A stretch of 64,000 nucleotides of DNA from contig NZ_WMCD01000001.1 of assembly GCF_010994275.1 (NCBI RefSeq), positions 1,054,001-1,118,000 on the forward strand, given 5' to 3'. Below are positions 27,250 to 36,520 of this stretch, in pieces. Made by a program: the position numbers and the translations under genes. The notes under the pieces are model-generated. The model was not told the DNA's origin and did no database searches. It saw only the letters and a list, made by a program, of their open reading frames with translations. The DNA is from Cyclobacterium jeungdonense. Lineage in GTDB: Bacteria; Bacteroidota; Bacteroidia; Cytophagales; Cyclobacteriaceae. Each line of letters starts with the position of its first letter. Positions within the stretch are counted from its first letter, which is position 1.

Positions 27250-28410
27250 ATGAAAAATTCGTTTTTACTTTCCATATTCCTTGTATTTATACTGCTTTCT
27301 TGCCAGGCGCCGATGCAAGAGGAAAGGGTTCAATCAATCATCGACTCCACCAGAGCGGATTTTGCTCCGGATAAACGAATTGCGCTTTTTGATATTCATT
27401 GGGACAAGGGAATTCTAACGGGCGAAACCAATTTGCCAGACGCCCACCAGGCCCTGATACAAAAACTCACCGATGATAACATAACTGTTAAAGACAGCGT
27501 TATCCTACTTCCCGAACCCGGTCTGGGAGAAAAAACCCTGGCTCTCGTCACCAATTCGGTGGCAAATATTCGCAGCGAACCAAAGCATTCGGCAGAACTG
27601 GCCACGCAAGCCTTGATGGGCACTCCCTTGAATGTATTAAAGGAATCAGGTTCCTGGTACCTGGTTCAAACCCCTGACGACTACATTTCCTGGGTAGATG
27701 AAGCGGCCATTGTCCGAATCGACCAACAAACAATGGATGAATGGATGGGCAAGGAAAAGGTGGTAGTCACCGAAATGATCAGCAACATTTATACGGACGA
27801 AAATCAGGGTGAGATCGTCAGTGATATCACGGCTGGCAATGTATTGGAAATAGAAAATCGTTCTCCGCAGGGCTATAAGGTAGCACTACCAGATGGAAGA
27901 AAGGGATTTATTGCCGCTGAGGTGGCCGTTCCGTATGACGAATGGATAAACAGTCGTAGTACGGATGACACCTCTTTGGTTCAAACTGCAAAATTGATGA
28001 TGGGTTCCCCATACCTCTGGGGAGGTACCTCTCCCAAAGGAATGGATTGCAGCGGTTTTACCAAAACCATCTACTTTCTCAATGGTATGGTGATTCCCAG
28101 GGACGCTTCGCAGCAAATCCTGGAAGGGGAACTGATCGATAGCGAGAAAAATTGGGAGAATTTAGAAGTCGGCGATTTATTGTTTTTTGGGGTTCCCGCT
28201 ATGGAAGACTCAAGGGAAAGGGTGGTTCATGTGGGTATGTGGATTGGGGATAATCAGTTTATCCATTCCCGAGGCAGGGTGCGAGTAAGCAGCTTTGACC
28301 CAAACGATGAAAATTACGATGCCTATGAGTTGGGCCGGTACCTCCGAACCAAGCGAATTCGCCAGAAACTAAGCGAACGAATTGTATCTGTGGACCAAAT
28401 TCTCAATTAG
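27250..28410 (+). CDS. NlpC/P60 lipoprotein with SH3-like domains, YkfC-type endopeptidase
   Basis: A 386-aa lipoprotein with lipobox LLSC (Cys18). Two SH3-like modules occupy residues about 90-240 (VTNSVANIRSEPKHSAELATQ starts the first). The NlpC/P60 domain follows with nucleophile Cys267 in MDCSGFTK and catalytic His327 in VVHVGMW, then FIHSRGRVRVSSF. This layout matches YkfC-type enzymes that cleave gamma-D-Glu-meso-DAP bonds in cell-wall peptides. It is placed 62 bases after three amidohydrolase paralogues and 2 bases before an M28 peptidase, which suggests outer-membrane or periplasmic peptide recycling. Confidence 0.9.
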   Translation: MKNSFLLSIFLVFILLSCQAPMQEERVQSIIDSTRADFAPDKRIALFDIHWDKGILTGETNLPDAHQALIQKLTDDNITVKDSVILLPEPGLGEKTLALVTNSVANIRSEPKHSAELATQALMGTPLNVLKESGSWYLVQTPDDYISWVDEAAIVRIDQQTMDEWMGKEKVVVTEMISNIYTDENQGEIVSDITAGNVLEIENRSPQGYKVALPDGRKGFIAAEVAVPYDEWINSRSTDDTSLVQTAKLMMGSPYLWGGTSPKGMDCSGFTKTIYFLNGMVIPRDASQQILEGELIDSEKNWENLEVGDLLFFGVPAMEDSRERVVHVGMWIGDNQFIHSRGRVRVSSFDPNDENYDAYELGRYLRTKRIRQKLSERIVSVDQILN

Positions 28411-28412
28411 TC

Positions 28413-30521
28413 ATGAAGAGAACAGGAGTTATTGTTGCCTTTTTTTTAAGCACAGGATTGGGATTTCCGCAAGTGGAACGCCTCGATGGATTTTCATCTA
28501 CTGAAAGCAACGCCCAGAATGAATTGGAGGCTCTTTTCCTGGAATCCGTCAATTTTTCTAGTTTCAAAACCCATTTGGCCACCATTACCCGACACCCACA
28601 TATTGCCGGGACCAAGGCAAACGAAGATGTCAGAGACTATCTGGTCGAAGTAATGGAAGCCGCAGGCTGGCAAACCAAATTGTATCCATATGATGTTTAC
28701 CTACCCAGTGACCCTGGCCGCTCTTCGGTAGAAATTGTTACTCCGGAACGCCGCCCGCTGAATCAACAGGAATACATCCTGGAAGCAGATACCTTTTCCC
28801 GACATCCGCAACTCAAAAAAGGCTGGAACGCCTTTTCCGGATCCGGTGATGTAACTGCAGAGGTAGTTTATACCAACTACGGAACCAAAGCCGATTTTGA
28901 GAAATTGGCCGCCATGGGAATCGATATGAAGGGTAAACTAGTCATCGCCCGCTATGGTCAGAACTTCAGGGGCTATAAGGCTAAATTTGCCGAACAATAT
29001 GGGGCTGCAGGCCTCATCCTTTACACCGATCCGGAAGATAGCGGTTTTGCCAAAGGCCTGGTGTATCCAGACGGCCCTTATTACAACGAAAGTGCTATTC
29101 AAAGGGGCTCTCTGCTGACAGAAAGCTTTACCGGCGACCCGCTGACCCCTTTTGAGCCTGCACTTCCTGTAGAAGGAAAAACAAAAATTAACAGGCTCGA
29201 TCCTGAAGATACTCAGTTACATACCATTCCAGTGACGCCCATCCCCTATGGAGAGGCAGCGAAAATATTGGGCCAAATGAATGGAAAACCTGTTCCTGCG
29301 GGCTGGCAAGGTGGATTACCCTTCACCTATCGACTGGAAGGCGGACCCCAACTTACCGTAAGGCTGATGGTGGATCAACCCATTGGTTTAGTACCCATCT
29401 TTAATGTAGTAGGTACCCTGAATGGCAGTACTTACCCCGATGAATGGATTATTTTAGGTTGCCATTACGATGCCTGGGCATTTGGAGCCACCGATCCAAA
29501 TAGTGGTACTTCCATGTTGTTGACCCTTAGCGAGGCCCTTGGTCAACTCGCCCGCGAGGGTAAGGGTCCTAAGCGCTCCATCCTCATTGCCCACTGGGAC
29601 GGCGAGGAACACGGAGTAATCGGATCTACTGAATGGGTAGAACAAATGAAAGATGAGTTGGGAGCGAAGGCGGTTGCCTACTTGAATTTTGATGCCGGTG
29701 TTTCCGGAAGAAACATCGGTGGCGCTGCTGCACCAAGCCTTAAAAAAGTTATGGTAAACGCAGCTAAAAAGATAAGCTACCCGGACTCATCCAAATCCGT
29801 TTACGAGGTATGGAAAGGAAACCGCGAAGAGCCTAGCCTTGGGAATCTGGGCGGAGGGTCGGATCATATCGCCTTTTACATGCATACGGGCATTCCTTCC
29901 CTTAGCGGCGGCGCAGGTGGGCCCACGCTATACCATACCAACTACGATGATTTTTATTTTTATGAGCATTTTTCCGATCCCAGTTTCCAAATGGGGGGAA
30001 CCATTGCCCAATGGTCAGGTATCATGGCACTAAGATTGGCTAATGCCACGCTGATTCCCTATGATGTAAGCCGATACGCGACAGATCTCACCATGCATAT
30101 GGCCAATGCAAATTCGAGTATTGCTGAATATGCTACTGATTTTGAAGGTTTTACAGCTACAAAACAAGCCCTGGAAAAACTGGATGCCGTCGGTAAAGAG
30201 ACGGAAATTAAGATTAAGGACGGGCTCGAAAAAGAGTCACTGAGTTCCGGTGTGATCTCCAGGGTTAATGGCGAACTTTTACGCCTGGAAAAAAGCTTTC
30301 TGCTAAAGGAAGGCATGCCCTTCGGTGATTGGTACAAGTCATTGTATGCCTCCACGGATCCATATAGTGGCTATGCTTCCTGGATGTTACCTGCCATTCA
30401 GTACGAAATTTCGAATAAATCAACTTCAAATTTTGAAAAATTGGATCAACAATACGAAGCGGCTATTCAGCAATTAATAAAAACCCTAGAGCGAATAGGG
30501 TCTGAATTAGAAAATGACTAG
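28413..30521 (+). CDS. M28 family metallopeptidase, glutamate carboxypeptidase II-like
   Basis: A 702-aa exported zinc peptidase. The order is: N-terminal signal; a PA-type insert (residues about 130-290, MKGKLVIARYGQNFRGYKAK and AAGLILYTDPEDSGFAKG); then the M28 catalytic core with GCHYDAWAFGATDPNSG and HWDGEEHGVIGSTEW (zinc His and Asp and the general-base Glu pair) and YHTNYDDF with the last zinc His; finally a helical transferrin-receptor-like dimerisation domain. Homologues include NAALADase and remove acidic residues from peptides. The gene directly follows the NlpC/P60 gene (2 bases). Confidence 0.92.
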   Translation: MKRTGVIVAFFLSTGLGFPQVERLDGFSSTESNAQNELEALFLESVNFSSFKTHLATITRHPHIAGTKANEDVRDYLVEVMEAAGWQTKLYPYDVYLPSDPGRSSVEIVTPERRPLNQQEYILEADTFSRHPQLKKGWNAFSGSGDVTAEVVYTNYGTKADFEKLAAMGIDMKGKLVIARYGQNFRGYKAKFAEQYGAAGLILYTDPEDSGFAKGLVYPDGPYYNESAIQRGSLLTESFTGDPLTPFEPALPVEGKTKINRLDPEDTQLHTIPVTPIPYGEAAKILGQMNGKPVPAGWQGGLPFTYRLEGGPQLTVRLMVDQPIGLVPIFNVVGTLNGSTYPDEWIILGCHYDAWAFGATDPNSGTSMLLTLSEALGQLAREGKGPKRSILIAHWDGEEHGVIGSTEWVEQMKDELGAKAVAYLNFDAGVSGRNIGGAAAPSLKKVMVNAAKKISYPDSSKSVYEVWKGNREEPSLGNLGGGSDHIAFYMHTGIPSLSGGAGGPTLYHTNYDDFYFYEHFSDPSFQMGGTIAQWSGIMALRLANATLIPYDVSRYATDLTMHMANANSSIAEYATDFEGFTATKQALEKLDAVGKETEIKIKDGLEKESLSSGVISRVNGELLRLEKSFLLKEGMPFGDWYKSLYASTDPYSGYASWMLPAIQYEISNKSTSNFEKLDQQYEAAIQQLIKTLERIGSELEND

Positions 30522-30643
30522 AAAACGGAAAAAAATACCAATTTGCAGATTCCTCAATTTATAAGTTTGCCGTAAACCCCTGCCTCGAAAAAGAACTCCA
30601 AAAAGGTGACTTTTTTACCACAGATCGGACAGGTCACTAAAAA

Positions 30644-31816
30644 TTATTCTTTTCCGGGCACCCTGCTTCCCCGGTACAATTCAAAAACCAGCAAGCGGCA
30701 GTCAATCGTACCGTTGTAAAAGGGGATCCTCCGCTTCGGTTTTAAACCGATTTTCTTACCCAAATCCAAATTGCCGGTAAAAATAAGGCCGGTATATCCC
30801 GGACATCGTTGTTTCATAAAATCACCGATTTCACGATAGGTTTCTTCCAGGCTTTCTTTTTCTCCCAACCGCTCACCGTATTCGGGATTCAAAAAAAGGA
30901 TACCATTTTCGGTGTCGGGAAGCGTGGTTTCCCGGAAATCACAAACCTCAAACTGAATCAAATCTTCCACTCCGGCAAACCGTGCATTTTCCTTACTGGC
31001 ACTAATAGCCCGCTCACTTATATCAGATGCCAGCAGGATAAGATTTTCAGCCGGTTTGATCTTTGCTTGCAGTTTTTCCTTCAGTGCGTAATAAACACCC
31101 GCATCATACCCCTTGATATACATCAGGGCATAGTCATCTCTATATAGCCCTGGATAGCGATCAGTGGCCATCAATGCCGCTTCGATGGCTACAGTCCCAG
31201 AACCGCACATGGGGTTGACAAACGGACTTTTTCTGTCCCAGTTCGAAGCCAGCAGGCATGCGGACACCAGGGACTCCATCATAGGGGCTGCTCCTGGTAT
31301 TTTCCGGTAACCATGTTTGATCAGCGTATCGCCGCTGGTATTGATGTACAAACTAGCCTCCTCCCCTTTCCAGAAAAATTGAAACACGGCTTCATTTAAA
31401 CTGGAACCGGAATCGGGTCTTACCCCAAATTTCTCCCGAAAACGGTCAGCAATGGCATCCTTAATTTTTACATTTACAAAAAGGGGATTGTCTACAGACT
31501 CGTGTTTGACATTACTGATGACCGAAAAATAGCCGTCCGTATCAATGAAATCTTCCCAGGGAAGTTCTTTTATGACTTTATACAGATGCTGTACATGATC
31601 CAAATTAAAAGATTGTATTTCATATAGAACGTGGCTAGCCGTCCGCAAATGCATGTTGAGGAAAATGCAATCGTTCAGGCTTCCGGTCAATTCCACATGG
31701 GTCCGAAACACCCCAGAAGGAGCAAAACCCAATTCAATCAATTCCGCTTCTAGAAATGGGGCATTTCGATCGTAGCAGGTCACTACCAGCCTGCCCGTCC
31801 TCTCAAAATCTATCAT
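30644..31816 (-). CDS. THUMP-domain class I RNA methyltransferase, RlmL/RlmK-like
   Basis: A 390-aa THUMP-methyltransferase. The THUMP domain spans residues about 40-160 and a Rossmann methyltransferase follows, with NPMCGSGTVAIEAALMATDRY as motif I, SDISERAISASKENA and a catalytic FLNPEYGERLGE motif. RlmL-type enzymes methylate N2 of a guanine in 23S rRNA. I chose ATG at 31816 (MIDFERTGRLVVTCYDRNAP). The longer reading from 31963 adds 49 residues unlike the family and overlaps the mobA gene. The Asn-Pro-Glu-Tyr motif, in place of the common Asn-Pro-Pro-Tyr, is usual in my memory of Bacteroidota members. Confidence 0.88.
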   Translation of the reverse strand: MIDFERTGRLVVTCYDRNAPFLEAELIELGFAPSGVFRTHVELTGSLNDCIFLNMHLRTASHVLYEIQSFNLDHVQHLYKVIKELPWEDFIDTDGYFSVISNVKHESVDNPLFVNVKIKDAIADRFREKFGVRPDSGSSLNEAVFQFFWKGEEASLYINTSGDTLIKHGYRKIPGAAPMMESLVSACLLASNWDRKSPFVNPMCGSGTVAIEAALMATDRYPGLYRDDYALMYIKGYDAGVYYALKEKLQAKIKPAENLILLASDISERAISASKENARFAGVEDLIQFEVCDFRETTLPDTENGILFLNPEYGERLGEKESLEETYREIGDFMKQRCPGYTGLIFTGNLDLGKKIGLKPKRRIPFYNGTIDCRLLVFELYRGSRVPGKE

Positions 31817-31862
31817 AAAGCAAATATACCGCAAATAGTATTCATAAACCCGGTACCGCAGT

Positions 31863-33041
31863 TTAGTTTTTGGTTGTTCCCAGCGCACCCAGAGCAGCAC
31901 GGTGCGCTTCTGGGTAATTAATATTTCTGAATTCTCCGGTATTGGGAGCATGCAACAATTCAATGGATGAATTGATCAGGACCTTTCGGGGACAACTATA
32001 TCCCTGACTTAAAAAACGAAGCAAAACCGGATACGCCCTAGGTTCCCACAGGGTAATCAGCGGTTCAGGAAATTCTCCTTTGGGGTCCAGAAATGCCGTT
32101 GCCAGTTTGGAGGGATTTCGGTGTGAAAGCAAATAGGACAACGTATTTTTTGTAAGAAAAGGCAAATCACAAGCCACCGTCAACCAAGCCGATTCCGGCT
32201 GTTCCATAAATGCCGACACCAAGCCCCCAAAAGGCCCCATGTCCAGAATTTTATCCGAAATAACTGGATAATTATTCGCCAGTTCTTTGGCTTGAGCAGG
32301 ATTACAGGAAAGATAAGCTTCCTGACAATAAGGTTTGATTAATTCCAGCATGTGGTCTTTCTGGCTTTGCCCGTGATAAGCCAAATCGGACTTGTCCTGT
32401 CCCATCCGGGTACTTTTACCCCCGACCAATACCAGCCCATTGACCCTGGGAATATGGGAAATTAAGAATTCCGAAACAAAATCAGTGATTTTAGCTACTT
32501 CTTCGAATGGCAAAACTGGAATGGATTGCCATTCTCCAAGGTGCTCTTTGACTGCATCGGGTATTTCATTAACGCCCTCCTTCATCAGGATGAGGCTTAC
32601 AGTGGTTAGCTTATGCAGCTTCTTATCCATGGGTTTCTCCGGATCAATGACCAGTACCTGGTTGAGTGCCTTGAAATGGTTGGCATTGATCAGGATCAAG
32701 TCCTGCCGGTTAAACCATTCCCTTTGTTCAAATACGGTGGTATCCTCCAGCCGCCTATCCAGCCGCTGGAAAACGATTTTATCCCGGTACTCGATCACGC
32801 CCGGTGTTTGCATCAAACTATCCGGTTCGCCCTTGCCCTCCTTCAACTGGTCTCCTTCTTTGTGATCTGCATCCACATAGACCAGACCCAAGTCGGGACA
32901 GAGGTTCCGGATAAGCTTCCCGACAAGTTCCTGAATCTGAGCACAGGAAGTACCCAAAAAACCTAATTCGACTCTTCCGTAATCCCCATAGCAGGGGCGT
33001 GCCAGTGAGGCATGCTTTTGGTGTTTACCGCTTGAAGTCAC
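31863..33041 (-). CDS. mobA: MobA-like molybdenum cofactor guanylyltransferase with N-terminal extra domain
   Basis: A 392-aa protein. The C-terminal half (about residue 200 on) is a MobA-type nucleotidyltransferase: NGLVLVGGKSTRMGQDKSDL, then GPFGGLVSAF and a TVACDLPFLT loop. The first about 195 residues form a separate domain (LGFLGTSCAQIQELVGKLI, then VIEYRDKIVFQRLDR) that lacks the usual MobB P-loop and may be a degenerate MobB-like partner. The product would attach GMP to molybdopterin. The start overlaps the moaC end by 17 bases. Other molybdopterin genes (moaA, moaE, moeA) are not in the window. Confidence 0.82.
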   Translation of the reverse strand: MTSSGKHQKHASLARPCYGDYGRVELGFLGTSCAQIQELVGKLIRNLCPDLGLVYVDADHKEGDQLKEGKGEPDSLMQTPGVIEYRDKIVFQRLDRRLEDTTVFEQREWFNRQDLILINANHFKALNQVLVIDPEKPMDKKLHKLTTVSLILMKEGVNEIPDAVKEHLGEWQSIPVLPFEEVAKITDFVSEFLISHIPRVNGLVLVGGKSTRMGQDKSDLAYHGQSQKDHMLELIKPYCQEAYLSCNPAQAKELANNYPVISDKILDMGPFGGLVSAFMEQPESAWLTVACDLPFLTKNTLSYLLSHRNPSKLATAFLDPKGEFPEPLITLWEPRAYPVLLRFLSQGYSCPRKVLINSSIELLHAPNTGEFRNINYPEAHRAALGALGTTKN

Positions 33042-33510
33042 GTTTTCCTCCTTTTTTTTCTTCCAATTTTATATCTTGAATAACTATGTCATTAGACATT
33101 GCTTTGCACATGTCATAAATAGTCAGTGCCGCCACCGAAACACCCGTCAGGGCCTCCATTTCAACTCCCGTTTTACCCGTTACCTTGGTACTGCAACGAA
33201 CGATAACCTCTGATTCGTTAAGTACATCAACGGTCACTTTGCAATCGTCCATACCCAAAGGATGACACAGCGGTATTAATTCAGCGGTTCTTTTTGCACC
33301 CATGGTTCCTGCAATAATGGCTGTTTGGAATACGGGGCCTTTTTTGGTCATCAATTCAGTACCTTCTGTTAGTTGCTGCAGGATCTCCTTGCCCAAAACT
33401 ACCCGGCAGGAGGCAATTGCCAGACGCTGCGTCTGGGCTTTTTCTCCCACATCTACCATTGCCGGAAGGCCTGTTTTTTTATCCAGGTGAGAAAATTTAT
33501 TGTCACTCAT
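33025..33510 (-). CDS. moaC: Cyclic pyranopterin monophosphate synthase MoaC
   Basis: A 161-aa MoaC with the expected single domain. Signatures include FSHLDKKTGLPAMVDVGEKA, AIIAGTMGAKRTAELIPLCHP (catalytic-site block) and VEMEALTGVSVAALTIYDM. MoaC converts the MoaA product of GTP into cyclic pyranopterin monophosphate, the first committed molybdopterin step. It is encoded 20 bases after a cysteine desulfurase and overlaps mobA. Length matches the usual 155-165 residues. The C-terminal VIQDIKLEEKKGGKRDFKR is a normal tail. Confidence 0.96.
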   Translation of the reverse strand: MSDNKFSHLDKKTGLPAMVDVGEKAQTQRLAIASCRVVLGKEILQQLTEGTELMTKKGPVFQTAIIAGTMGAKRTAELIPLCHPLGMDDCKVTVDVLNESEVIVRCSTKVTGKTGVEMEALTGVSVAALTIYDMCKAMSNDIVIQDIKLEEKKGGKRDFKR

Positions 33511-33530
33511 GGTATGCGCGTTTAATCCCC

Positions 33531-34688
33531 CTAAAGGGATCCATTTTTTAATTTTTGATGGGTTTTCTTTATAAAATCACTCGCAAAGTCCACTTCCTTC
33601 TCTGATGTGGATTTTCCCAATGATAGTCTCAAGGTAGCAATGGCTGTTTCGGAATCCAAACCCATGGCCCGAAGCACATGGGAGGGTTTGTCGGAAATGC
33701 TACTACAAGCGGATCCAGAACTTACCGCCAAGTGTTTATTAATGCGAATCAAAAATTGCTTGCCTGGCACACCACTAAATGAAATGTTGCTAACGTGGGG
33801 AAGCCGGGATTCTGGTGTACCATTTAGCCGGGCTCCTGGGATGGCAAGCAATTTCTTTTCCAATTTATCCCTGAGTTCACCTAGCCTTAAACCGTCGGAC
33901 ATATATTCCTGTCCAGCTATTTCAGCCGCTTTTCCCAATCCCACGATTCCCGGTACATTTAGCGTTCCGCTACGTCTTCCCGTTTCCTGTCCTCCTCCTG
34001 TAATTTGGGATTCCAGGGTAATTCCCGGCTTTGATTTTCTTAGGTAAAGGGCTCCTACTCCTTTGGGGCCGTACATTTTATGCCCGGAAAGTGCCAGCAT
34101 GTCTATGTCCAACGCTTTCACATTTACCGGTACTTTCCCAACTGCCTGTACAGCATCGGTAAAAAATAGTACTCCCTGATCCCTGGCTATAGCGGCCATT
34201 TCTTTAAGGGGATGCAGGTAACCGGTTTCATTATTGGCCAGCATGACTGCCACCAATACCGTTTGAGCTCTTATGGATTTTTTTAGCAAGTCCAACGATA
34301 CTGCCCCATCCGTTTGTACAGGAAGATAGGTGACTTCAAAGCCCTGTTTTTCCAGCACCTGCACGGTATCCAAGACCGCCTTATGTTCGGTTTCTATGGT
34401 AATCAGGTGATTACCTTTTGATTTCAGGCCAACAACCGCTCCCCTTAATGCCAAATTGATTGCTTCGGTGGCACCGCTGGTAAAGATAATTTCCTTTGGG
34501 GCTGCGCCGATCAGTCCAGCCACCCGTTCCCTTGCCACTTCCACTGCCTCTTCTGCAACCCAGCCAAAGGGATGCTGACCGCTGGAAGGATTACCAAAAT
34601 GCTCCGAGAAAAAGGGCAGCATTTCTTCCAAAACTGCAGGATGACAGGGGGTCGTCGCATTGTAGTCCAGGTAGACGGGATACTTCAT
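33531..34688 (-). CDS. NifS/IscS-type cysteine desulfurase
   Basis: A 385-aa class V aminotransferase-fold enzyme. It has YLDYNATTPCHPAVLEEM at the N-terminus, PLP lysine Lys204 in SGHKMYGPKG and the sulfur-accepting Cys328 in SSGSACSSISDKPSHVL, on a short loop typical of group I NifS/IscS enzymes. It supplies sulfur as persulfide from cysteine. Its place immediately before moaC suggests it may feed sulfur for molybdopterin or tRNA thiolation; no iscU or sufB is nearby. It lies 17 bases after the subtilase gene and may share its transcript. Confidence 0.92.
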   Translation of the reverse strand: MKYPVYLDYNATTPCHPAVLEEMLPFFSEHFGNPSSGQHPFGWVAEEAVEVARERVAGLIGAAPKEIIFTSGATEAINLALRGAVVGLKSKGNHLITIETEHKAVLDTVQVLEKQGFEVTYLPVQTDGAVSLDLLKKSIRAQTVLVAVMLANNETGYLHPLKEMAAIARDQGVLFFTDAVQAVGKVPVNVKALDIDMLALSGHKMYGPKGVGALYLRKSKPGITLESQITGGGQETGRRSGTLNVPGIVGLGKAAEIAGQEYMSDGLRLGELRDKLEKKLLAIPGARLNGTPESRLPHVSNISFSGVPGKQFLIRINKHLAVSSGSACSSISDKPSHVLRAMGLDSETAIATLRLSLGKSTSEKEVDFASDFIKKTHQKLKNGSL

Positions 34689-34705
34689 GCAGCGATCACA
34701 AGTTA

Positions 34706-36364
34706 TTATTCGTATTTGCTTAGCGAAGCCGCCAGTTTCAGGGCTTCATACGCATTCACAACACCTCCGGTATAACTAAGGGAATCGAATCCAACCATTT
34801 CATCCTTTCCGGGTAATTGTACACTTTCGGTAGTTGGTTTGTAAACCGAATTGATCAATACTTGTCTCATCTCCTTTGGCTTCAAATCGGGAAAATAGGC
34901 CCAAATCATGGCAGCTACTCCGGCAACAGTAGGGGCAGCCATACTGGTGCCGCTATTGGTGTCGTACTCGGATCCGGGAACTGTGGAGTAGATATCCACC
35001 CCAGGTGCAAATAAATCTACCGCTTTCTTACTAAAATTGGAAAATTGTGCCGGTAGATTTTCCGTATCAATGGCAGAGGAAGCCCCTACTTCAAGCCAGG
35101 AATCAGATTCTCCGCGTCGGTCATAATATCGGTTGGGGAAGTTGTTGTCCGGATTGACTTCTTTGGAACTGTTTCCAGCGGCATGGATTAACAATACTCC
35201 TTTTCTTCTTGCGTATTTCACTGCTTTGTCCACGTATCTTTTCCCAGGAGAATACGACTTTCCAAAGCTCATATTAATAATATGTGCCCCGTTATCCACG
35301 GCATACCGGATCGCATTTGCTACGTCCTTATCTCGCTCATCCCCATTGGGCACAGCCCGCACCGGCATGATCAATACGTGTTCAGCGATACCATCTATTC
35401 CCAGATCGTTTCCTCTTTTGGCAGCGATGATTCCCGCTACATGCGTCCCGTGGGTAGGATCCGGACCTGTAGGATCGTTGTTTCCGTAATATTTCTCTTT
35501 ATAATCTTTCGGATCATCTCCCACTATGTCCCGGGGGTTAAAATCGGTATTGTAGGCATAATTTGCCTGCACTTCGAAATGCTCAACCGCTCCTCCTAAG
35601 ACATCTAAAATCTCGTTGACGCCTGGATCTTGCAAATTGACCATAGAAAATAACTGAGAAAGCATATCCAGCGCATTTTTCACCTCTTCCTCTTCCGATT
35701 CCATTTCCTTTAGATCGGTCAACTTAAAATCGGCTACTTCAAATTCTTCCTTTACCAATTCGGCCATTTTGGTAAACCCATCCAACATATTGGAATACAT
35801 GTTGTAATTCATTTGAGCTTCTTTCTTGCTTTCTTCGAAATTCTCGCTCACACGCTGCCAATAGGCATACTCCTCCCTGTTTCTTCTCTTTACGTCTTCC
35901 GCTGCCATATCTTCATAGATGGCTTTAAGCCGGATGTACTCCCGAGTCAATTCGTGTGAATCTTCATCCACATGTGAACCATCCGCTCCTCCAATAAAAT
36001 TCCATCCATGAACATCATCTACATAGCCGTTCCCATCGTCGTCTATTCCATTTTCTGGAATCTCTCCAGGATTAGTCCAGATTTTATCTTTCAGGTCCTC
36101 ATGTAAAATGTCAATGCCTGAATCGATTACCGCCACAACGACGGTTCGTTTTGCAGATTTTTTTTGTAAAAGCTGTTCGTGCGCCTTGGTTGCTCCTGTC
36201 CCCAAATATCCATCTTCGATAGGGTCCAACAGGAACCAATTTTCTGGCGTTTTGAGGCTATCTTTGTCAGAGGTAAGTTGGGGTCCCCCGGATGAAGTGA
36301 AAATGATACCAAAACAGATTCCTGTAAGTAGTGTCCAAAAAGAATTGCTTAAATTGATTCTCAT
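34706..36364 (-). CDS. Exported S8 subtilisin-family serine peptidase
   Basis: A 552-aa subtilase with a signal peptide if started at the ATG at 36364 (MRINLSNSFWTLLTGICFGI). A longer reading from 36520 adds 52 residues without a signal and is unlikely. The triad is Asp81 (VIDSGIDILHED), His305 (DPTHGTHVAGIIAA) and Ser474 (NSGTSMAAPTVAGVAAM), with oxyanion Asn398 in HAAGNSS. Between Asp and His there is a helical, acidic insert of about 150 residues (140-290). There is no type IX-type C-terminal domain. Predicted periplasmic or surface protease. Confidence 0.92.
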   Translation of the reverse strand: MRINLSNSFWTLLTGICFGIIFTSSGGPQLTSDKDSLKTPENWFLLDPIEDGYLGTGATKAHEQLLQKKSAKRTVVVAVIDSGIDILHEDLKDKIWTNPGEIPENGIDDDGNGYVDDVHGWNFIGGADGSHVDEDSHELTREYIRLKAIYEDMAAEDVKRRNREEYAYWQRVSENFEESKKEAQMNYNMYSNMLDGFTKMAELVKEEFEVADFKLTDLKEMESEEEEVKNALDMLSQLFSMVNLQDPGVNEILDVLGGAVEHFEVQANYAYNTDFNPRDIVGDDPKDYKEKYYGNNDPTGPDPTHGTHVAGIIAAKRGNDLGIDGIAEHVLIMPVRAVPNGDERDKDVANAIRYAVDNGAHIINMSFGKSYSPGKRYVDKAVKYARRKGVLLIHAAGNSSKEVNPDNNFPNRYYDRRGESDSWLEVGASSAIDTENLPAQFSNFSKKAVDLFAPGVDIYSTVPGSEYDTNSGTSMAAPTVAGVAAMIWAYFPDLKPKEMRQVLINSVYKPTTESVQLPGKDEMVGFDSLSYTGGVVNAYEALKLAASLSKYE

Positions 36365-36520
36365 AAAATAGCGTATGAATAGAAATGAATTGTTAAAGTT
36401 AATGGGAAATCCCAGTAGTTTTCTTATCTGTAACGGAAGAAAGGTATTAAAGATACCTTTTGAATCAAATTTCAAACACCGTTTACGGCAAGAAAACCTT
36501 TTGTTTGGTTTAATAAACAA

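Noticed and set aside
31817..31963. Longer N-terminus for the THUMP methyltransferase
   Set aside because: It would overlap the mobA gene by 101 bases with residues unlike the family; the Met at 31816 gives the usual start.
36365..36520. Longer N-terminus for the subtilase
   Set aside because: It would bury the signal peptide; the ATG at 36364 puts it at the N-terminus.
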